From assembly GCF_022682305.1 (NCBI RefSeq), contig NZ_CP093529.1:62001-126000 (forward strand): DNA of 64,000 nucleotides, given 5' to 3'. Of this stretch, positions 17,947-27,028 are shown piece by piece. Numbering within the stretch: the first letter of the stretch is position 1; each line of letters begins with the position of its first letter. The notes under the pieces were generated by a model that saw only the letters and a list, made by a program, of their open reading frames with translations, did not search any database and was not told the DNA's origin. Source of the DNA: Shinella zoogloeoides (lineage in GTDB: Bacteria > Pseudomonadota > Alphaproteobacteria > Rhizobiales > Rhizobiaceae). The position numbers and the translations under genes were made by a program.

Positions 17947-20097
17947 TCAATTGCACCGCGCGAGGGTGCTTGCGCCAAGCTCCTGGCCGTTCACGAGGAA
18001 GACCGAACCGCCGGGCTGCGTGATCGAGCTTCCCAGCCAGGGGTTCGTCTCGCAATCGCGGGGTGTGTTCTTGACGGTGACGTCGCCGGAAAGGTCTTCC
18101 AACGGTCCCATCAGGTAAATCCCCGCCTGCCTGGCATTGTCGATGACGACATTCTCGAAGGAGATGTCGGCGACGGGGCCGGTCCAGTCGGAGCCATAGA
18201 GGAACATGCCGTATGTTCCGGCATTGGTGATCGTCACGTTCTTCAGGTCGATCCCGGAGACGGGGTTGAAGAAGATGCCGGCATTGGTCGGGCCGTCGAT
18301 CTTCAGGCCATCGACGCTGACATTGGTCGTCTGGCCCACGTCTTCCAGCGTGGAGGCGGTGACCAGCATCAGGCCGTTGATGCCGCCCTTCAGCGACATG
18401 TCGGTGATCCTGACATTCGATGTCGCTTGCAACACGACGAGATCCATATCGCGATCCTGCTTCGTGTTGTCGATCGTCACCTTGTTCATGGTCACGCCGT
18501 CGGCAGCGACGAGGAGGATGCCCTCGCGGCGCGAACGGGAGATCGTCACATTGTCGATCACGATGTTGCTGGCGAGATCGGTGATGACCGGCGGCCAGCC
18601 GCTGTCGTCAATCGCGCTGCCGGCGAAGATGCCGTAGGTGACGCTGTCGATGGTCGTGTCGCGAACCGTGAGGTTCTTCGTGCCATGCGCGCTGATGGCG
18701 GCATAGGGCGCGCGGTTAGGGTCGCCGACGGCGAATTCGCAGGTCGTGTTGTTCGTGCAGATGTAGAGATCGTGGATGGTGCTGTTTTCGACGGCAGCGC
18801 CGTCGACGCGCGTCAGGCGGATGCCGTCATGGGCGGTGCGGGAGATGTCGACGGTATCGATGACGAGGCCGGACGTGTCGGTGCTGCCGATGCCGGCAAG
18901 GCCGCCGGTGATCGCGAGAGAGGAGATCATGCTGCCCGAGGCCATGGTCACGACGTCCTGTGCGGGATTGTAGCCGGTCAGCGTCGTCGCCGCGCCCCTG
19001 TTGGTGAACGTGCCGCGCCCACTGCTGGACGCACCCCGCAGCGCCAGCGTTCCGCCCCCGCCAAGCAGCGCCTGGCCCTCGCCCAGCGTCAGCGAACCGT
19101 TGAGGCCGAGATTACCGTCCGCCAGGATGAGTGCGCCGTTCCCGGCGCCGGCCATCAGGGCGTTGATGGCGGCGGCGTCGCCGCTTGCGCCGGAGATGTT
19201 CAGCACCGTGCCGACAGTCTGCCCGTTGAAGAGGAAGACGGCGTCTTCCAGCGGGCCGCTCGCGGCGACCTCGGTGCGGATGGATGCACTTCGGCGAACG
19301 GCCTGCGTCGTTGCGTCGAACGGATCGATCGCCTCGCCCGCAGGTGCGCCGAACGGGATGCGGACCCGCGCCATGACGCCGCCGGTCAGCTTGTCCTCGT
19401 TGTCGTAGGAAGCGCTGGCTCCGAAGGAGAAAGTCGATCCGGCGGGAAGGCCGGCGACGTTGGCGACGGTGAGTTCGGCGCGCAGCCTGCCGCCGAACAT
19501 GTCGCTGACATTACGGCCGTTGTACCAGTAGCTGCCGGCGAAAAGCTTGAGTTCGGCATTGCCATCCGGCGAAACGCCGGGAACCTTGACGCCGATCTCC
19601 GCATCCGCGCCCGCGCGGCCTTCTTCGCGCCCCGCCCGGAACTTCAGGGCGCCGTTGACGACCTCGCCGCGTCCGGCTCCGTCCGCCGCCTTGCCGCCGT
19701 GTTGCGGCAGGTAGATGTTGGCGCGCGTTTCGAAGACCGGGCCGAGGGCTTCCGCGCCGAAGGAAAGCTGATGGAAGTCGTTGCCGTAGCTGGAGCGCAG
19801 ATAGTCGTAATAGCCGTAGAAGCCGAATGTCCATTGGCCGGGCGTTCCCAGGCGGTAGCCCGCGCCGAGCGATCCCTGGCGGACCCCGCCCTCGATGAGC
19901 GTACCGTGCAGGTCGAGGAAGAGCGACTGGCTATCGTCGAGGTGGAAGGGCAGCATGATGCCGAGGTCGCCCGCCGCCTCGCCTCCCAGCCATCGTCCCT
20001 CGAATTCGGTGAAGCCGCGAATGTCCGTGGCATGGGCGTGCGCGATCCCAACGGCCACCGCTGCTAGCGGCCCGGCTAAGCCTTTAACAATGTTCAT
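17947..20097 (-). CDS. inverse-autotransporter-like outer membrane protein with beta-helix passenger
   Basis: A 716-residue secreted protein. Residues 1-23 are a signal peptide. Residues about 24-270 alternate like an outer membrane beta-barrel and carry the pattern of inverse autotransporter barrels: GSLGAGYRL, WTFGFYGYYDYL, QLSFGAEALG, TRANIYLP and later GSYWYNG. Residues about 300-690 are repetitive, rich in Asn, Thr, Gly and Val, with beta-strand steps (IVIDNVTISRSRREGILLV, VRITDMSLKGGINGLML) of a right-handed parallel beta-helix. Four cysteines occur only in this passenger, two in a tight CTNNTTC loop. Barrel first, passenger second is the type Ve (intimin/invasin) order. Start 20097 has GGAG upstream. 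Function, perhaps surface carbohydrate or host contact, is inference. Confidence 0.72.
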   Translation of the reverse strand: MNIVKGLAGPLAAVAVGIAHAHATDIRGFTEFEGRWLGGEAAGDLGIMLPFHLDDSQSLFLDLHGTLIEGGVRQGSLGAGYRLGTPGQWTFGFYGYYDYLRSSYGNDFHQLSFGAEALGPVFETRANIYLPQHGGKAADGAGRGEVVNGALKFRAGREEGRAGADAEIGVKVPGVSPDGNAELKLFAGSYWYNGRNVSDMFGGRLRAELTVANVAGLPAGSTFSFGASASYDNEDKLTGGVMARVRIPFGAPAGEAIDPFDATTQAVRRSASIRTEVAASGPLEDAVFLFNGQTVGTVLNISGASGDAAAINALMAGAGNGALILADGNLGLNGSLTLGEGQALLGGGGTLALRGASSSGRGTFTNRGAATTLTGYNPAQDVVTMASGSMISSLAITGGLAGIGSTDTSGLVIDTVDISRTAHDGIRLTRVDGAAVENSTIHDLYICTNNTTCEFAVGDPNRAPYAAISAHGTKNLTVRDTTIDSVTYGIFAGSAIDDSGWPPVITDLASNIVIDNVTISRSRREGILLVAADGVTMNKVTIDNTKQDRDMDLVVLQATSNVRITDMSLKGGINGLMLVTASTLEDVGQTTNVSVDGLKIDGPTNAGIFFNPVSGIDLKNVTITNAGTYGMFLYGSDWTGPVADISFENVVIDNARQAGIYLMGPLEDLSGDVTVKNTPRDCETNPWLGSSITQPGGSVFLVNGQELGASTLARCN

Positions 20098-20151
20098 AAA
20101 TATCTCCAGTTCGACTATCCGGGGAGCGGATGCGATGGCGGATATTATATA

Positions 20152-20166
20152 TGACTCCAAGAGTCA
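20152..20166. promoter_or_regulatory. palindrome upstream of the outer membrane protein gene
   Basis: TGACTCCAAGAGTCA is a perfect 6-3-6 palindrome, 55 bases upstream of the outer membrane protein start, next to an AT-rich run (ATATATAATATCC on the minus strand). The left arm on the minus strand reads TTGACT, a -35-like hexamer, so a bound protein would cover the promoter. The rest of the 263-base gap up to 20360 shows nothing recognisable. Confidence 0.4.
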
Positions 20167-20360
20167 ACTTTATGAATTGAGGGCTGTGGATGACGCTTTT
20201 AGGCCGGCATCCGGGTCGTTTTCCGACTTGTCATGGACAGGGTGCCAGATGCGAAGCAAGGCCGCAAAATCAGGCGACCGCCTTCCGGGTGCGGAGGGCG
20301 GTCGTTCATTGGTTGCGGGGCGGCGCAGCCTGCCGCATGCCGGCGACGCGGTGCAGCGTT

Positions 20361-20546
20361 TCAGTTCGCCTTGCGCGCAGGCTCGTCCTGCGCAGCCGTG
20401 ATTCCTGCCGCCTGTTCGCAGACTTCGACATGGCGGGCCAGCGCCTGATTGGAGAGGATGGCGCTGATCGTGGTGATGTCACGTCCCTGGTGCCTGGGCG
20501 TCTGCTGGGCTGCCTTGAGCCTTTCCAGAAGAGCTAAACGGGTCAT
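20361..20546 (-). CDS. small hypothetical protein
   Basis: A 61-residue open frame with a good ribosome site (AAGGAG six bases before ATG). The protein is mostly helical in appearance and moderately basic at the start (TRLALLERLKAAQQTPRHQGRD), with Ala-rich and Glu-containing segments later and one cysteine. No signal peptide or membrane helix. It lies 123 bases downstream of minE on the same strand, separated by two hairpins. I do not recognise a family; coding status rests on the start signal and codon usage like its neighbours. Confidence 0.5.
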   Translation of the reverse strand: MTRLALLERLKAAQQTPRHQGRDITTISAILSNQALARHVEVCEQAAGITAAQDEPARKAN

Positions 20547-20579
20547 GACATACTCCTTCGATAACTGGTGATGGGATAG

Positions 20580-20651
20580 CCGGCTCGGGGGAGCCGGTTT
20601 GGTCGAGGTGGTCCTTCGCTTCCGGAGCGCCGGGCATCCGCAGATGCCCGG
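20580..20651 (-). terminator. two hairpins downstream of minE
   Basis: Stem 1 (20630-20651) has nine-base arms CCGGGCATC and complement with a four-base loop. Stem 2 (20580-20597) has seven-base arms CCGGCTC and complement with a GGGG loop. They probably end the min operon; neither has a long U tract on the minus strand. Confidence 0.5.
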
Positions 20652-20669
20652 AAAGAGAGACAATTGGCG

Positions 20670-20933
20670 TCAGGCGGCCTTCTTGCCGGCGTCGAACGGG
20701 ATCTCGATGTCGACGGCGAGCGTGGAGACCTGTGCGCCGCGCTCCATCTTGATGGAGACCTTCTCGTCGTCGACCTGCATGTGCTTGGAAATCGCCTTCA
20801 GGATTTCGTCGCGCAGCTTGTTGACGAGGTCCGAGTCGCCGGTGGAGGCCCGCTCATGGGCGAGCAGCACCTGCAGGCGCTCGCGCGCTGCCGGGGCCGA
20901 CTGGCCGCGAGAGAAGAAACGGAAAGGATTCAT
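20670..20933 (-). CDS. minE: cell division topological specificity factor MinE
   Basis: An 87-residue MinE. The N-terminal amphipathic membrane-targeting segment (NPFRFFSRG) is followed by the anti-MinCD helix/strand region ([14 protein letters not shown]) and the C-terminal dimerisation domain ([26 protein letters not shown]). It drives pole-to-pole oscillation of MinCD by stimulating MinD ATPase. Its ATG overlaps the minD stop by four bases. Length and motifs are normal. Confidence 0.95.
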   Translation of the reverse strand: MNPFRFFSRGQSAPAARERLQVLLAHERASTGDSDLVNKLRDEILKAISKHMQVDDEKVSIKMERGAQVSTLAVDIEIPFDAGKKAA

Positions 20934-21745
20934 GCCGCTTTCCTTCCGAAGATCTTGCCGAGGAAGCTGCGCTTGTCGCCGGGAATGGTGACCGGCAGGT
21001 CCTCGCCCTTGAGGCGGCGCGTCGCTTCGAAATAGGCGAGCGCCGGGGCGCTGCGGCCGTCGGCCAGCGTCACGGGCGCGCCGACGTTGGAGGCGCGCAG
21101 CACATCCATGCTTTCCGGAATGATGCCGAGCAGCGGGATGGAGAGGATTTCCAGCACGTCGTCGACCTTCAGCATGTCGCCGCGCTCGGCGCGCACGGCG
21201 TCGTAGCGGGTCAGCAGCAGGTGCTTTTCGATGCGCTCGCCGTTCTCCGCCTTCAGCGTCTTGGAATCGAGAAGGCCGATGATGCGGTCGGAGTCGCGCA
21301 CGGAGGAGACTTCCGGATTGGTGACGACGATGGCGACGTCGGCATGGCGCATGGCGAGCGTCGCGCCGCGCTCGATGCCGGCGGGGCTGTCGCAGATCAC
21401 CCAGTCGAAGGCATTCTTGAGGGCCGCGATGACCTTCTCGACGCCCTCGGGGGTCAGGTTGTCCTTGTCGCGGGTCTGCGATGCCGGCAGCAGGTAGAGC
21501 GTCTCGACGCGCTTGTCGCGGATCAGCGCCTGCGTCAGCTTGGCTTCGCCCTGGATGACGTTGACGAGGTCATAGACCACGCGGCGCTCGGCGCCCATGA
21601 CGAGGTCGAGGTTGCGCAGGCCGACGTCGAAGTCCACGACCACGACCTTCTCGCCGTTCTGCGCCAGCGCGGCGCCCAGTGCGGCCGACGACGTCGTCTT
21701 GCCGACGCCGCCCTTGCCCGATGTGACAACGATTACCTTGCCCAT
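20930..21745 (-). CDS. minD: septum site-determining protein MinD
   Basis: A 271-residue ParA/MinD-type ATPase. The deviant Walker [10 protein letters not shown] is at residues 10-18, followed by [13 protein letters not shown] and the Walker B-like [11 protein letters not shown]. The C-terminal end ([14 protein letters not shown]) is the amphipathic membrane-targeting helix. It recruits MinC to the membrane and is displaced by MinE, keeping the Z ring at midcell. It lies 26 bases after minC and overlaps minE. Confidence 0.96.
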   Translation of the reverse strand: MGKVIVVTSGKGGVGKTTSSAALGAALAQNGEKVVVVDFDVGLRNLDLVMGAERRVVYDLVNVIQGEAKLTQALIRDKRVETLYLLPASQTRDKDNLTPEGVEKVIAALKNAFDWVICDSPAGIERGATLAMRHADVAIVVTNPEVSSVRDSDRIIGLLDSKTLKAENGERIEKHLLLTRYDAVRAERGDMLKVDDVLEILSIPLLGIIPESMDVLRASNVGAPVTLADGRSAPALAYFEATRRLKGEDLPVTIPGDKRSFLGKIFGRKAA

Positions 21746-21771
21746 ATGTGTCTCCAGTGCGTTGGATTTCG

Positions 21772-22515
21772 TCAGCCGAGAGTCGCGGCCTTGATTGTTT
21801 CGCCTTCGAGCCAGACCTGCCCGGGCTTGCCGCGCAGTTCCGGCTCCATGTCGTCAGCCGTCTTGTAGAACCCGTCGATGGCGATCAGCTCCGCTTCCAG
21901 CTTGCGGCAGAAGATGCGCGCCGAGGCATTGCCCGTCGAACCTGCCATCGCCCGGCCGCGCAGCGGTCCGTAGACGTGGATGGAACCGCCGGCGACGATC
22001 TCCGCGCCCGAGGCGACGGAGCCGATGATGGTGACGTCGCCTTCCGGGAAGAAGATCGACTGGCCGGAGCGCACGGGCCGGGAAACCACCAGCGACGGCG
22101 TCGTCTGGACCGGCACGGCGGCGACGGGTGCGGGGCTTGCCGCAGGCTTGGCTGTTTCCGTCGCTGCCGCCGGCTCGCCTTCCGGGGCCTCGATGTCGCC
22201 TGCCGGGCGTCCATCGGCCATGGCCGGAGGCATGTCAGGACCGAGCAGGGAGGAGCGTGCGCCCTCGATGCCCATGACGCGTACATTGCGCGCATTGAGC
22301 TGGTCGACCAGCTCGCGCAGCTCCGCGCGGTCGATGTCCAGCCCCTCGACGTCCAGCACCACCGGCCGGCGAAGGAAGAAGCCGGCCGAACGGGCGGCGA
22401 GGTCGTCGAGCCGCCGCAGCCAGTCCGCGAAGGGCAGCTCCGGGGTCAGCGCAAGCGCAAGGAAGGACCGCCCCTTGAGGCGGATCGGCCGGGGTTGAGT
22501 TAACACGTCAGTCAT
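21772..22515 (-). CDS. minC: septum site-determining protein MinC
   Basis: A 247-residue MinC. The N-terminal FtsZ-antagonist domain (residues about 8-100) is joined by an Ala/Pro-rich linker (about 115-145) to the C-terminal beta-helical domain (RSGQSIFFPEGDVTIIGSVASGAEIVAGGSIHVYGPLRGRAMAG) that binds MinD. The start at 22515 gives the usual MTxVLT N-terminus, though no strong Shine-Dalgarno is visible; the longer frame to 22563 is not supported. First gene of minCDE. Confidence 0.94.
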   Translation of the reverse strand: MTDVLTQPRPIRLKGRSFLALALTPELPFADWLRRLDDLAARSAGFFLRRPVVLDVEGLDIDRAELRELVDQLNARNVRVMGIEGARSSLLGPDMPPAMADGRPAGDIEAPEGEPAAATETAKPAASPAPVAAVPVQTTPSLVVSRPVRSGQSIFFPEGDVTIIGSVASGAEIVAGGSIHVYGPLRGRAMAGSTGNASARIFCRKLEAELIAIDGFYKTADDMEPELRGKPGQVWLEGETIKAATLG

Positions 22516-22759
22516 CTTGGTTAATTTTCGGTAGCCCCGGTGTAGCGGTGAAATGGTTAACAAATGGTTAATTTACAGGTCAGGCTGGCGCGAGGCATGC
22601 CTTCTCGACGCGGATATCGGCGATCCGGTTGCGGGAGGAAACGTGGAGGTAGACGCGCCTTATTTGGCGCGCTCCGTACGGGTGGCGGAGGCGCCTGCGG
22701 CGGGCGTCGTGCCGGGTGATTCGGTGGCGGGAAATTGAGGCGTGGCGTTTGGAGCGTTG

Positions 22760-22898
22760 CCCCTCACCCTAACCCTCTCCCCGCAAGCGGGGAGAGGGGA
22801 CGTGCCCCACGCGGCGTTGATGATTTGAGGAGAACAGCGCGGCATATCCCTTCTCCCCGCTTGCGGGGAGAAGGTGGCCGACAAGCCGGATGAGGGGC
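22760..22898. repeat. paired-palindrome intergenic repeat, copy 1
   Basis: A 139-base element between putA and minC. It opens with CCCCTCACCCTAACCC, contains two palindromes built on CTCCCCGC and its complement (centred near 22785 and 22861), and closes with CCGGATGAGGGGC. A second copy in inverted orientation lies at 44006-44145. The rest of the 428-base gap (22516-22759 and 22899-22943) holds no gene; it should carry the minC promoter, which I cannot place. Confidence 0.85.
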
Positions 22899-22943
22899 CT
22901 GCCCTGAAGAGAATGTCGCGGCGAAACCCGCCGCGACGTAGGA

Positions 22944-25900
22944 TCAGCCGATAGCCATCAGGCTGGCATTGCCGCCGGCGGCGGCGGTGTTGATGGAGGT
23001 CGAAACCTCCTCCAGCAGCCAGTTGAGGCAATAGGCTTCCGGATCGCTGGTCAGTTCCGCGGTGGTCGCCGCCTGCACCAGAACGAGCGGGCCGGGAAGG
23101 GCGGCGATCTTGCGGTTGACGCGCTGCACGTCCTCCGCCTCGCCCTCGACGAGCGCACCGGCAAACGGGCTGTCCTTCGCCCAGTCCGCCGTCCACGACA
23201 GGCGTGCGGCGACGGAGGCGGGAAGATCGGCCAAGACGGGCTTCAGCGCATCGACGCTGTCGATGACGATCTGGTTGCCCGTCGCGAGCGCTGCCGCGAC
23301 CTGTCGCAGGAGGCCCGCTTCCGTCTTCGGCACGAGGAGGATGCGGCCGCGCGGATGCAGCGCATAGATGTTGCGCTCACCGACCGGGCCGGGCAGTTCC
23401 CGTTCCAGGCCGAGCGCGGAGCGGTTGGCGAAGCCGCGTGCCGTTGCGCCTTCCGCCGCCTTGCCCTTGTGGTCGAGCCAGGTGATGAAGTCGCGCAGCG
23501 CCGGGTCGGTATGCACCGAATCCTGCTGCGGCGGGACCGGGGCCTTCTGCACGAGGCGGCCGATATAGAGCGGGCCGCCGGCCTTGGGACCCGTGCCGGA
23601 AAGGCCGCGTCCGCCGAAGGGCTGCACGCCGACGACCGCGCCGATGATGTTGCGGTTGACGTAGATATTGCCGACCTTGATGCGGCTGACGACATGCGCG
23701 ATCGTCTCGTCGAGGCGCGTGTGCAGGCCGAAGGTGAGGCCGTAGCCCGAGGCGTTGATGTCGTCGATCAGCCGGTCAAGATCGGCGCGGCGGAAGCGGA
23801 TGACGTGCAGGACGGGGCCGAAGACCTCGCGCTTGAGGTCGGAAAGCGTCTTCAGCTCGATGATCGTCGGCGGAACGAAGGTGCCGTTCTCCGTGCCTGC
23901 CGACAGCGGAAGCTGCTCGACCTTGTTGCCGAGCTCGCGCATATGCTCGATGTGCTTGACGATGCCATCGCGGGCTTCGGCCGTGATGACCGGGCCGATA
24001 TCGACATTGAGGCTGTCCGTGCGGCCGAGCGTCAGTTCCTTGAGCGCGCCCTTCAGCATGGTGAGTGTGCGGTCTGCGACGTCGTCCTGCAAGCAGAGCA
24101 CGCGCAGAGCCGAGCAGCGCTGGCCGGCGCTGTCGAAGGCCGAGGCGATGACGTCGCCGACGACCTGTTCGGCGAGCGCCGAGGAATCGACGATCATGCC
24201 GTTCTGGCCGCCGGTTTCGGCGATCAGCGGGATCGGCTTGCCGGTTTCCGAAAGGCGCTCGGCAAGCTGGGCCTGGATGAGGCGGGCGACTTCCGTCGAG
24301 CCGGTGAACATGACGCCGGCCGTCTTCGACGCGCCGACGAGGGCAGCGCCAACGCGGCCCGCGCCGGGCACGAACTGCAGCGCGCCGACCGGAACGCCGG
24401 CCTCGTGCAGGATCTTCACGCTTTCATGCGCGATGACGGGCGTTTCCTCGGCAGGCTTCGCCAGCACCGCATTGCCGGCGACGAGCGCGGCGGCAACCTG
24501 GCCGGTGAAGATGGCGAGCGGGAAGTTCCACGGGCTGATGCAGACGATCGGGCCGAGCGGCAGGTGGGACGGGCCGAGCGTGCGGCGCGCCTGTTCGGCA
24601 TAGTAGCGCAGGAAGTCGACTGCCTCGCGCACTTCGCCGATGGCGTTGGCCGCCGACTTGCCGGCCTCGCGCATGATGATGCCCATCAGCGACTCGATGC
24701 GGGCTTCCATGAGGTCCGCCGCGCGGTCGAGGCAGGCGGCGCGCTCGGCGGGCGAGGTCGCGGCCCAGGCCGCGACGCTGTCGGCAGCCATGGCGACGAT
24801 GCGCTCGGCATGCTCCGCCTTGATCTCGGTGACGCTGCCGACGATGTCGCGGTGGTCGGCGGGGTTCAGTACGTCGCTCGTCTCGCCGGCGGTGGAGCCG
24901 TCTGCCAGCAGCGGGGCGGCGTGCCACTGTTTCGCTGCGGTGCCGGCAAGCTGGCCGGCAAGCGCGGCAAGCGTCGTCTCGTTGGAGAGGTCGAGGCCCT
25001 TGGAGTTCTCGCGGTTCTTGCCGAAGAGGTCGCCCGGCAGGGCGATCTGGTCGTGCTGCGCGCCGACGACGGGCATGGCGGCGACGATATCGACCGGATC
25101 GGCGATCAGCGATTCCACCGAGACCTTCGGGTCGGAGATACGGTTGACGAAGGAGGAGTTCGCGCCGTTTTCGAGAAGGCGGCGGACGAGATAGGCCAGC
25201 AGCGTCTCATGCGTGCCGACGGGAGCGTAGATGCGGCAGGGCCGGTCCAGCTTGTCCTTGCCGACGACCTCGTCGTAAAGCGGCTCGCCCATGCCGTGCA
25301 GGCACTGGAACTCGTATTTGCCGACGGCGAAATCCGGGCCTGCGAGCTGGTAGATGGTGGCAAGGCTCTGCGCATTGTGCGTGGCGAACTGCGGGAAGAC
25401 GGCATCCGGCGCGGCCAGCAGCTTGCGGGCGCAGGCGACATAGGCGACGTCCGTGTAGATCTTGCGCGTATAGACCGGGAAGCCTTCGAGGCCGTCGAGC
25501 TGGGCGCGCTTGATCTCGGCATCCCAGTAGGCGCCCTTGACGAGGCGCACCATCACACGCCGGCCGGAGCGGCGGGCAAGGTCGATGATGAAGTCGAGCA
25601 CGAAGGGGCAGCGCTTGCCATAGGCCTGCACGACGAAGCCGAGGCCGTTCCAGCCCTTGAGGTTCTCGTCGAAGCAGAGGCCTTCGAGCAGGTCGAGCGA
25701 AAGCTCCAGCCGGTCGGCTTCCTCGGCGTCGATGTTGAGGCCGATATCGTAGCTCTTGGCGATGGCGGCGAGCGCCTTCACCTTCGGCAGCAGTTCGCCC
25801 ATGACGCGTTCGACCTGCGCGCGGACATAACGCGGATGCAGCGCCGAAAGCTTGATGGAGATGCCGGGGCCGTCATAGATGCCGCGGCCGTCCGAGGCCT

Positions 25901-26606
25901 TGCCGATGGCGTGGATCGCCTTCTCGTAGTCGCGGTAGTAGCGCTCGGCGTCGGCGGCGGTGGTCGCGGCTTCGCCCAGCATGTCGTAGGAATAGCGGAA
26001 GCCGCGGGCTTCGAGCGGCTTGGAGCGCTTCAGCGCTTCCTCGATGGTCTCGCCGGTGACGAACTGCTCGCCCATCATGCGCATCGCCATGTCGACGCCG
26101 CGGCGGATGACCGGCTCGCCGGCGCGCGCGATGAGGCGCGTCAGCGCGGCGGAAAGGCCGCGGTCGTTGACGGTGGAGGTGAGCTTGCCGGTGACGACGA
26201 GGCCCCAGGTCGCGGCGTTGACGAACATCGACTTGCCACCGCCGATATGGGAGGTCCAGTCGCCTTCGGCGATCTTGTCGCGGATCAGCGCGTCGCGCGT
26301 GTCGGTGTCCGGAATGCGCAGCAGCGCCTCGGCAAGGCACATCAGCGCCACGCCTTCCTGGCTCGACAGCGAATATTCCTGCACCAGACCCTCGACGCCG
26401 GTGCCCTTGTGCTTGGCGCGCAGCGCCTCGATCAGCGTGCGGGCTGTGCTGCGGATGTCGTAGCGCTCGGCTTCCGTGACGCGCGCGGCGGCGACGAGCG
26501 GCGGCAGGCATTCGGTTTCCGGCCGGCGATAGGCGGCGGTGATGGCCTGGCGCAGTTCACTCTGCGGGCGGATCGGCGGGGCGAAATTGGCGAAGGGGTT
26601 CTGCAT
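22944..26606 (-). CDS. putA: bifunctional proline dehydrogenase / P5C dehydrogenase PutA
   Basis: A 1220-residue enzyme that oxidises proline to glutamate in two steps with FAD and NAD. Residues about 15-120 are the arm and dimer region, about 150-470 the proline dehydrogenase barrel, about 540-1010 the P5C dehydrogenase with ETGGQNGMIVD and catalytic C831 in AGQRCSALR, and the last ~190 residues are the extra aldehyde dehydrogenase-like C-terminal domain. The N-terminal ribbon-helix-helix DNA-binding domain of Escherichia coli PutA is absent, so this is the non-regulatory long form, and control falls to the divergent Lrp-type gene. A small gene lies 35 bases upstream on the same strand. Confidence 0.95.
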   Translation of the reverse strand: MQNPFANFAPPIRPQSELRQAITAAYRRPETECLPPLVAAARVTEAERYDIRSTARTLIEALRAKHKGTGVEGLVQEYSLSSQEGVALMCLAEALLRIPDTDTRDALIRDKIAEGDWTSHIGGGKSMFVNAATWGLVVTGKLTSTVNDRGLSAALTRLIARAGEPVIRRGVDMAMRMMGEQFVTGETIEEALKRSKPLEARGFRYSYDMLGEAATTAADAERYYRDYEKAIHAIGKASDGRGIYDGPGISIKLSALHPRYVRAQVERVMGELLPKVKALAAIAKSYDIGLNIDAEEADRLELSLDLLEGLCFDENLKGWNGLGFVVQAYGKRCPFVLDFIIDLARRSGRRVMVRLVKGAYWDAEIKRAQLDGLEGFPVYTRKIYTDVAYVACARKLLAAPDAVFPQFATHNAQSLATIYQLAGPDFAVGKYEFQCLHGMGEPLYDEVVGKDKLDRPCRIYAPVGTHETLLAYLVRRLLENGANSSFVNRISDPKVSVESLIADPVDIVAAMPVVGAQHDQIALPGDLFGKNRENSKGLDLSNETTLAALAGQLAGTAAKQWHAAPLLADGSTAGETSDVLNPADHRDIVGSVTEIKAEHAERIVAMAADSVAAWAATSPAERAACLDRAADLMEARIESLMGIIMREAGKSAANAIGEVREAVDFLRYYAEQARRTLGPSHLPLGPIVCISPWNFPLAIFTGQVAAALVAGNAVLAKPAEETPVIAHESVKILHEAGVPVGALQFVPGAGRVGAALVGASKTAGVMFTGSTEVARLIQAQLAERLSETGKPIPLIAETGGQNGMIVDSSALAEQVVGDVIASAFDSAGQRCSALRVLCLQDDVADRTLTMLKGALKELTLGRTDSLNVDIGPVITAEARDGIVKHIEHMRELGNKVEQLPLSAGTENGTFVPPTIIELKTLSDLKREVFGPVLHVIRFRRADLDRLIDDINASGYGLTFGLHTRLDETIAHVVSRIKVGNIYVNRNIIGAVVGVQPFGGRGLSGTGPKAGGPLYIGRLVQKAPVPPQQDSVHTDPALRDFITWLDHKGKAAEGATARGFANRSALGLERELPGPVGERNIYALHPRGRILLVPKTEAGLLRQVAAALATGNQIVIDSVDALKPVLADLPASVAARLSWTADWAKDSPFAGALVEGEAEDVQRVNRKIAALPGPLVLVQAATTAELTSDPEAYCLNWLLEEVSTSINTAAAGGNASLMAIG

Positions 26607-26641
26607 GGAAGGACCTATGAGACGCGGGGTTCGGTAGGAAA

Positions 26642-26848
26642 TCAGCGGATGAAGGTAATCGACGGCTCGTCCCAGTCGGGGACGTCATGGAACTCCGGCG
26701 CGTGATGGAGCAGGATGCTCGGCTCACCGCGCGCGGACCGCTCCGCCTTGATGCTGCAGGCCGCAACCAGCGCCCTTATGCCGAGCGGCTTGTAGTGGCT
26801 GAGAAGGTCCGGCCGCATGCTATCATCGAAGCTCTTGTCGTGCACCAT
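26642..26848 (-). CDS. small protein gene directly upstream of putA
   Basis: A 68-residue frame (MVHDKSFDD start) preceded by AGGGGG; an ATG one codon earlier (26851) is also possible. The protein has a helical centre (LSHYKPLGIRALVAACSI) and an acidic, His- and Pro-rich end (HHAPEFHDVPDWDEP) and no signal peptide. It ends 35 bases before putA on the same strand and is probably co-transcribed with it, in the divergent arrangement with the Lrp regulator. I do not recognise a named family. A role in proline metabolism is only suggested by position. Confidence 0.6.
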   Translation of the reverse strand: MVHDKSFDDSMRPDLLSHYKPLGIRALVAACSIKAERSARGEPSILLHHAPEFHDVPDWDEPSITFIR

Positions 26849-27028
26849 CATCCCCCTGTGCTTGACACCGGATCGCCGCCTGCGCCGGCCGCATCCAGAA
26901 CGGCCGGATTTCGCTTGGTAGATCCGGGAAACTGGTGCGGATAATATCACGATGCTGAAAAACAAATGGACTTCAAATTGTCTTAGATTAGGCTGATCGC
27001 ATCTATTTTTTGAAGAACGGAGGGTGAT

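Noticed and set aside
18427..20067. Long frame antisense to the outer membrane protein gene
   Set aside because: No signal peptide, domain or ribosome site; the opposite strand has signal peptide, barrel and beta-helix patterns.
22760..22898. Repeat first considered as a plain rho-independent terminator for putA
   Set aside because: There is no U tract, there are two palindromes, and an inverted copy exists inside an operon at 44006-44145; a dispersed repeat explains this better.
23355..26705. A long open frame antisense to putA (over 1100 codons)
   Set aside because: It mirrors the high-GC codon pattern of putA, is rich in Arg/Asp/Gly with no domain, and lacks a ribosome site. High-GC genes often give such antisense frames.
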